Assembly (NCBI GenBank): GCA_002314875.1
Contig: DCHS01000014.1
Span: forward strand, 2,742 to 30,924
Source of the DNA: Prevotellaceae bacterium UBA1746
GTDB taxonomy: Bacteria; Bacteroidota; Bacteroidia; Bacteroidales; Bacteroidaceae
Direction: 5' to 3'
Length of the DNA: 28,183 nucleotides
Position numbers and translations under genes: made by a program. Shown here in pieces: positions 1 to 7,895 of this stretch (within the stretch, counting starts at the first letter, position 1; each line of letters begins with the position of its first letter). Under the pieces are notes generated by a model. That model ran no database searches and was not told the DNA's origin. It saw only the letters and a list, made by a program, of their open reading frames with translations.

Positions 1-1250
1 CCCGCAACCCATACCATACCAATAGCGGTGGCATAAAGGAGGGCAACGGAGAGAAATTCCTGCCAAAGGGGTACACCGAAAGGTATGCGGACCATCATCA
101 CAATAGGAGCAGTGAGGGGGAAGAGGCTGGACCAGAAAGCCAAAGGACCGTCTGTATTGCCTATGCTTCCCATAGCAGCATACATACCAAATACCATGAC
201 GATGATAACAGGCATCATAAACTGTGAAGAGTCTTCCTGGCTGTTGATGCTGGCACCAACGGCAGCAAAGAAACTTGCATAGAGGAGATAACCACCGACG
301 AACATCAGGATGAACATGATACAAAGTTCAGCGAAGGGAAGATTCATCAGGGCATTCATTATTTCAGCTCCTTCACCCTGAACAGCAGCTTGAGCGGCTT
401 CCATCTGTGCGGCATTCATACTAGCGCCAGGCATGGTAGCCTGAGCGCTTTGGGCCTGTGCGATGGCATCACCGCCAAAGAAATAGGAGACACCGAAGAG
501 AATACCGGCAATCATCACGCCCCAGATGGCAATCTGAACGAAACCGACGAGGGCAACACCGATAATCTTGCCCATCATGAGTTGGAAAGGCTTGACGCTG
601 CTGACCATGATTTCCATGATGCGGTTCGTCTTTTCCTCCATAACACCGCTCATCACCATACCGCCATAACTCATGACGAACATATAGATGAGGAAGGTGA
701 AAAGGAAGCCGACTGCCATGGCGATGTCGCTGGATGAGAAGGTTTCTTCACCTTCCTCGTTCCACTTCACGGTTGATATTGAGAACGTGCTGTCGAGATC
801 ATCGACAATCTTATCGAGTTCGGGGATATTGTAAGCCTCGAGTTTATCCTTGCGGATCTGATCTTCCAACTGGTCCTCGATGTAGCTGACCATGTTGAGC
901 TGAAGTTCACTGCGAGAACCGAGGCTAACGGCCTTGGGATTCAAAGCGAGATCGTCGGTAATCTGGAGAACAGCATCGATATCAGTGGTATCGCTTTTGA
1001 AAGCGGGATCCATCTTGTCAACACGAACGAACTGATATTGGTCGTTGCTTTCGAGGCTCTGGAAATAGTGGTTCGTAGGATCGATGACCGCAATCTTCGT
1101 CACCTCACTACCATTAATCTGTCCCAACCAGATGGGAACAAAGACGAGGGCGGCAAAGAGGAAGGGCATCAAGATGGTAAGAAGGATAAAACTCTTCTTA
1201 GTCACGCGGGTAATGAACTCGCGGAGAATGATGATGGATAACTTACTCAT
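1..1250 (-). CDS. ABC-2 type exporter permease, NatB/YhaP-like (C-terminus off window)
   Basis: Inner-membrane permease subunit of an ABC-2 exporter, resembling the NatB/YhaP (COG1668) group; substrate unknown. Translation starts MSKLSIIILREFITRVTKKS and stays open for 416 codons to the window edge, so the last part is missing. One membrane segment at about residues 20-43 is followed by an extracytoplasmic region of about 140 residues, then several hydrophobic segments, the order expected for ABC2_membrane_3 proteins. A Met/Ala/Gln-rich stretch lies between two of the C-terminal segments. The ATG overlaps the TGA of the upstream ATPase gene in the tetranucleotide ATGA, so the two are almost certainly translated together and form one transporter. 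Family call is from architecture and partner; natural substrates of these proteins in Bacteroidota are not known to me. Confidence 0.85.
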   Translation of the reverse strand, partial: MSKLSIIILREFITRVTKKSFILLTILMPFLFAALVFVPIWLGQINGSEVTKIAVIDPTNHYFQSLESNDQYQFVRVDKMDPAFKSDTTDIDAVLQITDDLALNPKAVSLGSRSELQLNMVSYIEDQLEDQIRKDKLEAYNIPELDKIVDDLDSTFSISTVKWNEEGEETFSSSDIAMAVGFLFTFLIYMFVMSYGGMVMSGVMEEKTNRIMEIMVSSVKPFQLMMGKIIGVALVGFVQIAIWGVMIAGILFGVSYFFGGDAIAQAQSAQATMPGASMNAAQMEAAQAAVQGEGAEIMNALMNLPFAELCIMFILMFVGGYLLYASFFAAVGASINSQEDSSQFMMPVIIVMVFGMYAAMGSIGNTDGPLAFWSSLFPLTAPIVMMVRIPFGVPLWQEFLSVALLYATAIGMVWVA

Positions 1251-2080
1251 GACTCTTGTTCGCTTTCATGGACCGTCTGACCTACGGTAGTTAAAAATAC
1301 TTCATTCATGCTGGGAAGGATGGGACGGAGTTCCGCTCCTTCTATGCTGGCTGCCAACTGGCGGGCCTGCTCTTCGGGAACGACTGCACGGACCTCATAG
1401 CTACCATCAGCAAAGCGGGTCTTCACTTCCTCAACGCTGCCGGAGAGCACAAGATGACTCTTGTTGATGAGAGCAATGTCGTCGCAGACATCCTCAACAC
1501 TCGCCATGTTGTGAGTGGAATAGATGATGGTATGGCCCTTATCACGGAAAGCGAGAATCTCACGCTTCAAGAGTTCTGCATTAACGGGGTCGAAACCGCT
1601 GAAGGGTTCGTCGAAGATCATCAGTTCGGGTTCGTGGAGAACGGTGATGACGAACTGCACCTTCTGCTGCATACCCTTGGAGAGTTCTTCGAGTTTCTTG
1701 TCCCACCAAGGCATGATATCGAATTTCTCGAACCATTCCTTCAAGCGGGTACGGGCGTCACGGGAAGAGAGGCCTTTGAGCTGGGCAAGATAAACGGCCT
1801 GTTCACCGACCTTCATCTTTTTATATAGACCGCGTTCCTCGGGGAGGTAACCAATGTGGAAGACATCGTCCTGAGCAAGGGCATGACCGTTAAAGATAAC
1901 ACTACCCTCGTCGGGAGCGGTAATGCGATTGATGATACGGATGAGGGTGGTCTTTCCCGCACCATTGGGACCAAGTAAGCCAAAGACCTTACCGCGACCT
2001 ACTTCGATGCTAACATCGTCAAGGGCAACATGGTGGTCAAATCGCTTACAGATATGATGGGTTGAGAGAATTGTATCCAT
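1247..2080 (-). CDS. ABC transporter ATP-binding protein, NatA/YhaQ-like
   Basis: Cytoplasmic ATPase that would energise the permease encoded immediately downstream. 277 residues starting MDTILSTHH. Walker A GPNGAGKTT is at residues 37-45, the signature LSKGMQQK at 133-140 and Walker B LMIFDEP at 153-159, followed by the switch histidine in STHN. The C-terminal 70 residues match the DUF4162-type extension found on NatA-like ATPases. An open frame continues 48 codons upstream, but that extension runs through the promoter and the A-rich leader and looks non-coding, so the ATG at 2080 is preferred. The stop overlaps the permease start (ATGA). A well-matched promoter lies 38 nt upstream. Substrate is unknown. 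Confidence 0.93.
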   Translation of the reverse strand: MDTILSTHHICKRFDHHVALDDVSIEVGRGKVFGLLGPNGAGKTTLIRIINRITAPDEGSVIFNGHALAQDDVFHIGYLPEERGLYKKMKVGEQAVYLAQLKGLSSRDARTRLKEWFEKFDIMPWWDKKLEELSKGMQQKVQFVITVLHEPELMIFDEPFSGFDPVNAELLKREILAFRDKGHTIIYSTHNMASVEDVCDDIALINKSHLVLSGSVEEVKTRFADGSYEVRAVVPEEQARQLAASIEGAELRPILPSMNEVFLTTVGQTVHESEQES

Positions 2081-2118
2081 ATTTAAGATTACTTTTTCAC
2101 AAGCTAATATTTCGGGCG

Positions 2119-2149
2119 CAAAATTACGAAAAAACGTGCAGACGGCAAA
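2119..2149 (-). promoter_or_regulatory. Promoter of the NatAB-like ABC operon
   Basis: On the minus strand TTTG (2146-2149) is separated by 19 nt from TAATTTTG (2119-2126), matching the Bacteroidota sigma-ABfr consensus TTTG-N19/20-TAnnTTTG. The ATPase ATG follows 38 nt downstream of the -7 box. Confidence 0.75.
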
Positions 2150-2198
2150 GGTAAAAAGTAAATATTCGAAAAATCTATAGATTTCACCGACAAAAGAT

Positions 2199-2234
2199 AG
2201 ATGCGCTGTTGCCATTACTGACAAAAGCGCATCT
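2199..2234. terminator. Hairpin terminator between the receptor gene and the ABC operon
   Basis: Inverted repeat AGATGCGCT (2199-2207) / AGCGCATCT (2226-2234) with an 18-nt loop. In the minus direction it is followed by ATCTTTTG, a weak U-tract, and would end transcription of the receptor gene; on the plus strand it is followed by TTTTCT. The large loop makes its strength uncertain. Confidence 0.5.
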
Positions 2235-2302
2235 TTTCTATTGATTGTTTTAATTTTAACTTCTAACTATTAGCTTGTTAGGATTTTCAACTTTTAACTT
2301 AT

Positions 2303-4636
2303 TTAGTGCTGACCTGTAGAGATACGGCTACGAGTTTCCTGACCGGCACCGGTACCACGATACTTGCTGCGGGTAGCGTTGAAGTTGTAACGGAGGGTGA
2401 AGATCAGACGCTGGTTGTCGAAACGGTTGGTCTGGGTGATATTGAAACTACCGTAGTAAACCTGAACTCCCTGACGCTGAGAATCGAAGATGTCCTGCAT
2501 AACGAGACGGAGAGTGAGGGCATTGTTCTTCAAGAAGGACTTTTGAATAGCCAGATCCGTAGTGAAGCTATGCTTGTAGAGGTAAATGTTCATGCTCTCA
2601 CCACGTGAGGTGTAGTTCATGTTGCATTCTGCCTGCCATGCGTGCTTGAAAGTGAAGACATTGCTGACGTTTACGAACCACATCGGCTGGTTGAAATCCA
2701 GACGGCCGTTCTCGGTATCCATACTGAACTTCTGAGCAACAACACCGGCAACATAGGTGGGATGGTAGATGCCAAAGGTAGGAGCAGCGTTGAAGAAGGC
2801 CATGAAACGATGAGCGGGTTCTTCCATGTTCTTGGTAGATACAAGGACGGTTCCCTGCTCGTTGTAGATAGAACTCCAACTGCTGATAGCATCCTTCATA
2901 TACTGGTAACTGATGGTACCACCGAACCACTTGTAACGGGTTGAGAAGTCAGCATTGTGAAGGGTCATGGGTTTAACGAGGGGATTACCCTGGTTGAGGA
3001 TGTAACGGCTGATGTAGGACATCGTTCCATTCAGCATATCAAATGAAGGACGAACGGTCTTGATGCTATAAGATGCCATCAACTGAGCACCCTTATAGCT
3101 GGTCATGATGTTTGCTGAAGGGAAGAAGTTGTCATAACTTCTGCTGAAATCAGCGAATTCACTACCCGCAGGAGCCTTGAGATCCTTATAGTGGAAACTT
3201 GCATGCTCGAAGCGCACACCGGCACCGAAGTTCCAACCCCAACTGCCGTCTTCACGCTTTGAGGGGATGCTGGCATTATACTGTACGAAACCGGCATAAT
3301 TGTCGTCTTCAACGCGGCTTTCAGTATTGTTAACACCGATGATGTCAACCTGAGAAGTGCAGACATTGTATTCTTCGTTACGACGAACGATGGTCTCTTC
3401 TGTACCTACCTGCAACTGACCTTTCCAAACGGGATAGGAGAATACTAACTTCGTAGCATAGAGGTTGTTGCTCGTAGAACTGATATTGGAGAATTCTGGA
3501 TTTGTATAGTTCTGAACCTTACTGGTTTCAATACTGGTTGAATGGCTGGTACTGCTGTTCATGAAGAGGTCAGCATTGAAATCAACATTGAGTTTGCCAA
3601 AAGTACCGTTATAGTACATATTGCCGAGAATTCCATAAGGATTGTCATCGTAGGAATGAGTGTCACTGCGGCTGTCGTCTTCGACGATGGGTGCAGCATC
3701 CATAGGCCATGACTCAATACGGAGGTTGCTCGTCATATTGTTGTCGGACTTGGTATTCACCCAGTAGTCAACCTTTGCACCGAGGGAGTGTTTATCATTG
3801 GGCATAAAGTTAAAACCTGCATTGAAGACGGAACCATTACCCTGCCAGTGACCATTCAAATCACCTTCTTGAACTTGCTTAACAAGACTGTTTTCAACAT
3901 TCTTGCCGATTACAGCTTCCTGGAAAGAGTCCCATTTCCATTCCTTGGCCATAGCGAAGATATCGAACTTATTCCAACGATAGTTGATATCGACCTGTAC
4001 TTCGGGGTCGTTGACGCCATGCTTGAAGGACTGTTCATCCTTTGCAGAAACGCCGACACTCCAACCTTCACCCTGCTGGCGAACGGTCTTGATACGAACG
4101 ACTGCGGTTACGGTAGCATCGTAGGCAGCACCAGGATTGGTGATGACTTCGATATCCTTGATCTGGTCGCTCTGGATGCGCTTGAGTTCATCGAGATCGC
4201 GGACCTTGCGTCCATTAATATAATATACGGGAGAACCTTTACCTATAACTTCGAGGTCATCGCCGTTCTTGATGATACCGGGAACACGGCCAAGGACATC
4301 GCGTGCGTTACCTACCTTTTCGAGGACACTGCCTTCAACACGGGTTACAAATGCGCCATCCTTGATCTTAGTCATAGGACGATGGCCGGTAACGGTGGCT
4401 TCACCAAGAGCAACTTCCTTATTCATGGTGAGCGTTGTGTCGTTCATGAGTGACTCGTAATATACATTCTCGTCGAAGATGGTATCACCTTGTTCACTGA
4501 GTACGTAGCCTGCGGGGAGGCCTGCGATCTGCTTGTGTGCGTTCTGTGCCTGTGCAGATAATCCGAAAAGCATGGCAACGATGATGATGCCGATTGCGAT
4601 GATAGTTGAGGATTGAAAATTGAAAAACTTGTTCAT
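2303..4636 (-). CDS. TonB-dependent-type outer-membrane beta-barrel protein (OMP_b-brl family)
   Basis: Predicted outer-membrane receptor or channel of 777 residues. Residues 1-30 form a signal peptide ending in AQA. Residues of about 77-190 look like a TonB plug (EVALGEATVTG, DVLGRVPGI, VYYINGRKV, EVITNPGAAYDA), followed by about 580 residues of alternating aromatic/hydrophobic strands typical of the outer membrane beta-barrel family (PF14905). The usual N-terminal carboxypeptidase-regulatory-like domain is absent, so it is shorter than many relatives. No SusD-like partner is adjacent, so a Sus-type glycan system is not indicated. Its promoter carries four LytTR-like repeats shared with the LytTR operon just upstream, which suggests control by that regulator. 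The ligand cannot be deduced. Confidence 0.88.
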   Translation of the reverse strand: MNKFFNFQSSTIIAIGIIIVAMLFGLSAQAQNAHKQIAGLPAGYVLSEQGDTIFDENVYYESLMNDTTLTMNKEVALGEATVTGHRPMTKIKDGAFVTRVEGSVLEKVGNARDVLGRVPGIIKNGDDLEVIGKGSPVYYINGRKVRDLDELKRIQSDQIKDIEVITNPGAAYDATVTAVVRIKTVRQQGEGWSVGVSAKDEQSFKHGVNDPEVQVDINYRWNKFDIFAMAKEWKWDSFQEAVIGKNVENSLVKQVQEGDLNGHWQGNGSVFNAGFNFMPNDKHSLGAKVDYWVNTKSDNNMTSNLRIESWPMDAAPIVEDDSRSDTHSYDDNPYGILGNMYYNGTFGKLNVDFNADLFMNSSTSHSTSIETSKVQNYTNPEFSNISSTSNNLYATKLVFSYPVWKGQLQVGTEETIVRRNEEYNVCTSQVDIIGVNNTESRVEDDNYAGFVQYNASIPSKREDGSWGWNFGAGVRFEHASFHYKDLKAPAGSEFADFSRSYDNFFPSANIMTSYKGAQLMASYSIKTVRPSFDMLNGTMSYISRYILNQGNPLVKPMTLHNADFSTRYKWFGGTISYQYMKDAISSWSSIYNEQGTVLVSTKNMEEPAHRFMAFFNAAPTFGIYHPTYVAGVVAQKFSMDTENGRLDFNQPMWFVNVSNVFTFKHAWQAECNMNYTSRGESMNIYLYKHSFTTDLAIQKSFLKNNALTLRLVMQDIFDSQRQGVQVYYGSFNITQTNRFDNQRLIFTLRYNFNATRSKYRGTGAGQETRSRISTGQH

Positions 4637-4689
4637 GATATTTTTTGATTTTAGATTTGCAAATATGTCGTTGCGATTTCTCGACGGTG

Positions 4690-4721
4690 CAAAAGTACGG
4701 CGAGATTTTCAATCCTCCAAA
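4690..4721 (-). promoter_or_regulatory. Promoter of the outer-membrane receptor gene
   Basis: On the minus strand TTTG (4718-4721), 20-nt spacer, TACTTTTG (4690-4697): an exact TAnnTTTG -7 box. The receptor ATG is about 54 nt downstream. The operator repeats begin 2 nt upstream of the -33 box. Confidence 0.78.
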
Positions 4722-4723
4722 CT

Positions 4724-4795
4724 TTTGGGATAGACGGCACCCGTTTGGGATAAACGGAACAATTGGGATAAACTGCAAGTCTATGGGACGAATGG
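4724..4795 (-). promoter_or_regulatory. Putative LytTR operator: four direct repeats in two pairs
   Basis: Plus-strand repeats TTTGGGATAGACGG (4724), TTTGGGATAAACGG (4744), ATTGGGATAAACTG (4762) and TATGGGACGAATGG (4782). The GGG cores are spaced 20, 18 and 20 bp, so there are two pairs with two-turn spacing. On the transcribed orientation a half-site reads CCGTTTATCCC or CCATTCGTCCC, close to the AlgR (LytTR family) consensus CCGTTCGTC. The same motif pair occurs before the LytTR operon at 6293-6326. Binding by the encoded regulator is inference. Confidence 0.65.
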
Positions 4796-4895
4796 AAATA
4801 TACCTATATTATATTGATTATCAGTAACTTTTTATTAGACAACAAACAAACAAGGCTCAAAGTATAGCATTTTTCAGGCACACAACTTTTTTTTC

Positions 4896-4930
4896 AAAAA
4901 ATACCCCGCACACCTGGTGGTGAACGGGGT
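4896..4930 (-). terminator. Intrinsic terminator of the LytTR operon
   Basis: Minus-strand hairpin with outer stem ACCCCG/CGGGGT and inner stem CACC/GGTG around ACCA, followed directly by ATTTTTT. It lies about 30 nt past the LytTR stop. The rest of the receptor-LytTR interval (4637-4959) holds only the receptor promoter, its operator and AT-rich sequence in which I see no gene. Confidence 0.85.
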
Positions 4931-4959
4931 TATTGCTATGACAAACGTCATGGTTGAGG

Positions 4960-6045
4960 TTATTTCGGGTTGGCGATCCACTCACGGATGGCTTTGAGAT
5001 AACTACGAGAGACAGGGATGTGTTCCTGACAATCGAGGAGAACAAGATTCATGCCAGAAGAACCGGCAGAGACACGTTCAAGGTTGTCAAGGTTTACGAT
5101 GAAAGCACGATGGCAACGCATAATCTGATCGTAGCCTTCGAGCTGTTCCTCCAATTGCTTGATGCTCACACGGAGGAGGGTGTTGCGCATATGCCCTTGG
5201 GATTTATAGTAAATCTTTGTATAGTTTGCCTCTGATGTGGCATAATACAATTGGTCTACGGTAATAGAGAGAGAATCCTTCGTCGTTCCCGTCAAAGTAA
5301 GATTGCCATCAGGTTCAGGCTTGGGAGCGGGCGGTGCCTTGAAAGTACTCGTCATCGGCGTACCCCAGACAGATGCTGCCGCAGTACGGCCATTAGGCAT
5401 AACGGCACTCTCGGTAGGTACGTTAGGATCGGCTGTAGTCTCTGCAGGAGTTTCTGTTTCTTTCTTCTGCATCATATTACGGTGACGTTCTTCAAGAATA
5501 CCATTCAAACGATTGGATTCTGCAAGCTGCTTAACGAGGGCCTTGTTGCGATATACATTTCTCCAGTAGAGACTAAGGATAAATGAAGCCAGGATCATAT
5601 AGGAGAATACCACAAGGATATTCCTGAAAGTGAAACTGTTATCATGGCCCGGGATATCCAGATATATGGAATTAAAATAGGCAACGGCGAGGGTCGTCAA
5701 GATGCAGTTTACCACCTGGAACGCAAAATTCCTGCGGAAGATGTAACGAACATCAACAACTTCATCTTCGTCCTGTGAGGCTTTTTTTGAGGAATTGAAA
5801 TCTATTGGCTGCTGACCGAATTTTCGGGGCATACGAAAGATTTTTGATACCACAAACTCGCTGACACTGCACATGACAATGCCAACGAGGAAGAAGTAGA
5901 ACAAGTAGAGTATTCGCAAAATGTCAGCAGGGATACCGTTCTGCGCTTGCATATCAGCGGCTCCAAAGGGCAGAAAAACTGCGATAATGAGGACGACGAT
6001 TCCGATGCTTATTAATCTTTCTTTCATGTAATGGGAGGAAATCAT
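4960..6045 (-). CDS. Membrane-anchored LytTR-family transcription regulator
   Basis: 361-residue DNA-binding regulator tethered to the inner membrane. Four predicted TM segments (about 11-30, 43-65, 106-128, 141-162) are followed by a coiled stretch (165-195), a Pro/Thr/Ala-rich linker (198-250) and a C-terminal LytTR domain (about 256-357) with the family motif CHRAFIVNL at 311-319. There is no receiver or kinase domain, so the signal is probably sensed in or at the membrane rather than by phosphorylation. The start at 6045 overlaps the stop of the upstream 62-aa gene (ATGA), implying coupling; a second ATG at 6027 (MKERLISIG) is an alternative. Candidate binding sites lie before its own operon and before the receptor gene. 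Confidence 0.9.
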   Translation of the reverse strand: MISSHYMKERLISIGIVVLIIAVFLPFGAADMQAQNGIPADILRILYLFYFFLVGIVMCSVSEFVVSKIFRMPRKFGQQPIDFNSSKKASQDEDEVVDVRYIFRRNFAFQVVNCILTTLAVAYFNSIYLDIPGHDNSFTFRNILVVFSYMILASFILSLYWRNVYRNKALVKQLAESNRLNGILEERHRNMMQKKETETPAETTADPNVPTESAVMPNGRTAAASVWGTPMTSTFKAPPAPKPEPDGNLTLTGTTKDSLSITVDQLYYATSEANYTKIYYKSQGHMRNTLLRVSIKQLEEQLEGYDQIMRCHRAFIVNLDNLERVSAGSSGMNLVLLDCQEHIPVSRSYLKAIREWIANPK

Positions 6046-6230
6046 TCCTCTTCATCCCGGGATGACTGTTTGTAACTCATCAGTCCTAATAGTAGTTGAG
6101 CTGTTGCCAAGGCGAAAAATGTCACTGCCAGTGCGTGTTGCCCTGTGTAAAAGTCCATAATGGCTACGATATAGAAACATGCTGCTGCTATCAGATACCA
6201 AAAGGATCTTGTTGATTTCTTTACTTTCAT
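6042..6230 (-). CDS. Small two-TM membrane protein, partner of LytTR regulator
   Basis: 62-residue protein with two hydrophobic segments (about 10-28 and 32-52), a basic N-terminus (MKVKKSTR) and an acidic C-terminal tail (SSRDEEE). I recognise no named family. It is the first gene after the promoter and overlaps the LytTR gene by 4 nt, so it is real by context. Streptococcal LytTR regulatory systems such as HdrRM and BrsRM pair a LytTR protein with an inhibitory membrane protein; by analogy this could modulate the regulator, but that is inference and the sequence is not obviously homologous. Confidence 0.72.
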   Translation of the reverse strand: MKVKKSTRSFWYLIAAACFYIVAIMDFYTGQHALAVTFFALATAQLLLGLMSYKQSSRDEEE

Positions 6231-6257
6231 AATTCTTTAGGTTTTGATTTCTGAGTG

Positions 6258-6290
6258 CAAAGGTACAACACGAAGCTCTTAACCTGCAAA
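6258..6290 (-). promoter_or_regulatory. Promoter of the LytTR operon
   Basis: TACCTTTG (6258-6265, minus strand) matches the TAnnTTTG -7 box. A TTTG (6287-6290) lies 21 nt upstream, one or two more than optimal, which fits a promoter that depends on an activator. The 62-aa gene starts 27 nt downstream. Confidence 0.7.
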
Positions 6291-6292
6291 AT

Positions 6293-6326
6293 TATGGGAT
6301 AGACAACTTGTTTTTGGGATGAATGG
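6293..6326 (-). promoter_or_regulatory. Putative LytTR operator before its own operon
   Basis: Two direct repeats TATGGGATAGACAA (6293) and TTTGGGATGAATGG (6313) with GGG cores exactly 20 bp apart. The proximal repeat is 2 nt from the -33 TTTG, identical to the arrangement at 4724. This suggests autoregulation by the LytTR protein. Confidence 0.62.
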
Positions 6327-6367
6327 AGGAGTTGTTTGAGATTTATAGGAATTATTGGGCACAATGC

Positions 6368-7282
6368 TTATTCAAAGATTTGAGGGGTAGCGATACCCAT
6401 AGCAAATAGCGGGATGGCAATAATAGCCATGCAAATAATAATGATAAGCACCATCAACAACTGACTGGCTAATGTAAGGGTGATACTGCGCCGCCATGGG
6501 ATTTGGAAGAGTTGCTTATGGATCCATACCAATAGAACGAAGGAAAGACTCCATCCAACGTTTCCACTGGGACCTGAGCCAAATAACCATAGGAAGGGTA
6601 AGGCAACTATGAGAAGAATCATATTCTGGCATGAGGAGAATACAATAGCATAGAAGTACTCTGCGATGTTCAGTCGTTCGTAAGGTGTTGATTCATCAGC
6701 CAAAGGGTGGCGATAGGCTGAACAGTGGCGAAAACAGATCCAATAAGGCAACACACTGGCTACACATCCTGCAAACATTCCGACCACTTTATTGTTCAGT
6801 GCAACGGTTACCCATTTGATAATGGAGAGCAATAAAGGGGATTTAACATAGTTTTCAAAATCACCTGAAAAAAGGTGATATTCTTCGTCGGGAGCACTTG
6901 GGAACACAAAGTGACGCAGCAGTACATACACTGTTATTAGGCAAAGCATCATCTGTACAGGACGTAGATAGTCTTCACGCCGTCCGCAGATGTAGTCACG
7001 AATCATGTGGCCGGGACGGTAGAAGAGCTCAAGGGCTGTATGCCAGAACCGGTCATCGAACTTTGTAAATATAAAAAGCAAGTGTTTGAATGTCTGGCGG
7101 GTGGTGAAGCGCTCAGTCGCTGCTTTTTGTCCGCAGGCGGGACAATATTCACCATGGTAACTTGTTTTGCAGTTTAAACAAACATGCTCCGCCGCCGCCT
7201 CAACAGAAATAGGGAGACGGTGGTTGCCCTCAACGGTGCGTGAGGTAAGTTCGTTGAATTTAGACTTCAGATTTGAGGTCAT
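6368..7282 (-). CDS. DUF3667 zinc-ribbon membrane protein
   Basis: 304 residues. A zinc-ribbon-like CLNC (35-38) / CPAC (47-50) pair is followed by the conserved block FDDRFWHTALELFYRPG and YICGRREDYLRPVQM characteristic of DUF3667, then several TM segments from about residue 110 to the end. DUF3667 proteins are common in Bacteroidota and have no established function. The start codon overlaps the end of the upstream coiled-coil membrane protein gene by 23 nt, so it belongs to the ECF sigma operon. The overlap makes the exact start slightly uncertain, but no later ATG precedes the zinc ribbon. Confidence 0.83.
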   Translation of the reverse strand: MTSNLKSKFNELTSRTVEGNHRLPISVEAAAEHVCLNCKTSYHGEYCPACGQKAATERFTTRQTFKHLLFIFTKFDDRFWHTALELFYRPGHMIRDYICGRREDYLRPVQMMLCLITVYVLLRHFVFPSAPDEEYHLFSGDFENYVKSPLLLSIIKWVTVALNNKVVGMFAGCVASVLPYWICFRHCSAYRHPLADESTPYERLNIAEYFYAIVFSSCQNMILLIVALPFLWLFGSGPSGNVGWSLSFVLLVWIHKQLFQIPWRRSITLTLASQLLMVLIIIICMAIIAIPLFAMGIATPQIFE

Positions 7283-7892
7283 TGATTTGCTGTTGAAGTT
7301 CGTTAACGAGACTCATCATCTTACGATAAGCAAGGAATCCGAGACCGCCACCGAAAGCTCCTCCAAGAATACCAGCGGTGTAAAAGCCCATCTGGAAAGC
7401 CAAAGATGCGTCGGGTCTTATCACCTCAAGGACGCTATGGATATAGCAGAGACACCAGAGGATAGCCACTGGGATGCTGATGGTCTTTATCCAACGATCG
7501 GCCTTCTTGTAGGTGACGATACGTTCACCCACTCGCATCAGGTTGCCGTCAATGACGTCCTTGCGCTTCTTGCTGACAAACCATACAGACCAGCACTGAA
7601 CGAGAACGAGGGATAGAAGGAAGACTGCAGTAAAGGATTGGAACAAAATACTTAGTCCATAGTTTCGCACTTCCAACATCACGAAGACCAAAGCAAAAGA
7701 ACAGAGGGCAAGAACTCCCCACTCCCAAAGAAGGAGATTGCTGGCATTTCGCTGCATGGCTTTGCGAATCATCTTTTCGTCAAAGTCCACTCGCTCGTCA
7801 AGACGCTGCTGCAACAGTTTCAACTGCTCGCGCATTTCCTGCAATTCGTCAAGTTGAGAATCGTTAATATTCTGATTGTTTTCTAATAGCAT
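7260..7892 (-). CDS. Coiled-coil membrane protein of the ECF sigma operon
   Basis: 210 residues, no family recognised. An N-terminal charged coiled coil (about 10-48) is followed by four TM segments (about 52-74, 80-105, 136-156, 166-188) and a short C-terminal coil (190-210). With both ends probably cytoplasmic, the N-terminal coil could contact another protein. The gene starts 3 nt after the ECF sigma stop, a position usually held by the cognate anti-sigma factor, but it has no recognisable anti-sigma domain or zinc motif. A regulatory role on the sigma factor is inference from context only. Confidence 0.75.
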   Translation of the reverse strand: MLLENNQNINDSQLDELQEMREQLKLLQQRLDERVDFDEKMIRKAMQRNASNLLLWEWGVLALCSFALVFVMLEVRNYGLSILFQSFTAVFLLSLVLVQCWSVWFVSKKRKDVIDGNLMRVGERIVTYKKADRWIKTISIPVAILWCLCYIHSVLEVIRPDASLAFQMGFYTAGILGGAFGGGLGFLAYRKMMSLVNELQQQINDLKSEV

Positions 7893-7895
7893 GGA

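Noticed and set aside
2081..2224. 48-codon N-terminal extension of the NatA-like ATPase
   Set aside because: It runs through a well-matched promoter and an AT-rich leader, and the family starts at the internal Met.
6354..6366. ATTGGGCACAATG as a third LytTR half-site before the LytTR operon
   Set aside because: It is 41 bp from the nearest core and lacks the GAT(A/G)(A/G)A part; too weak to include.
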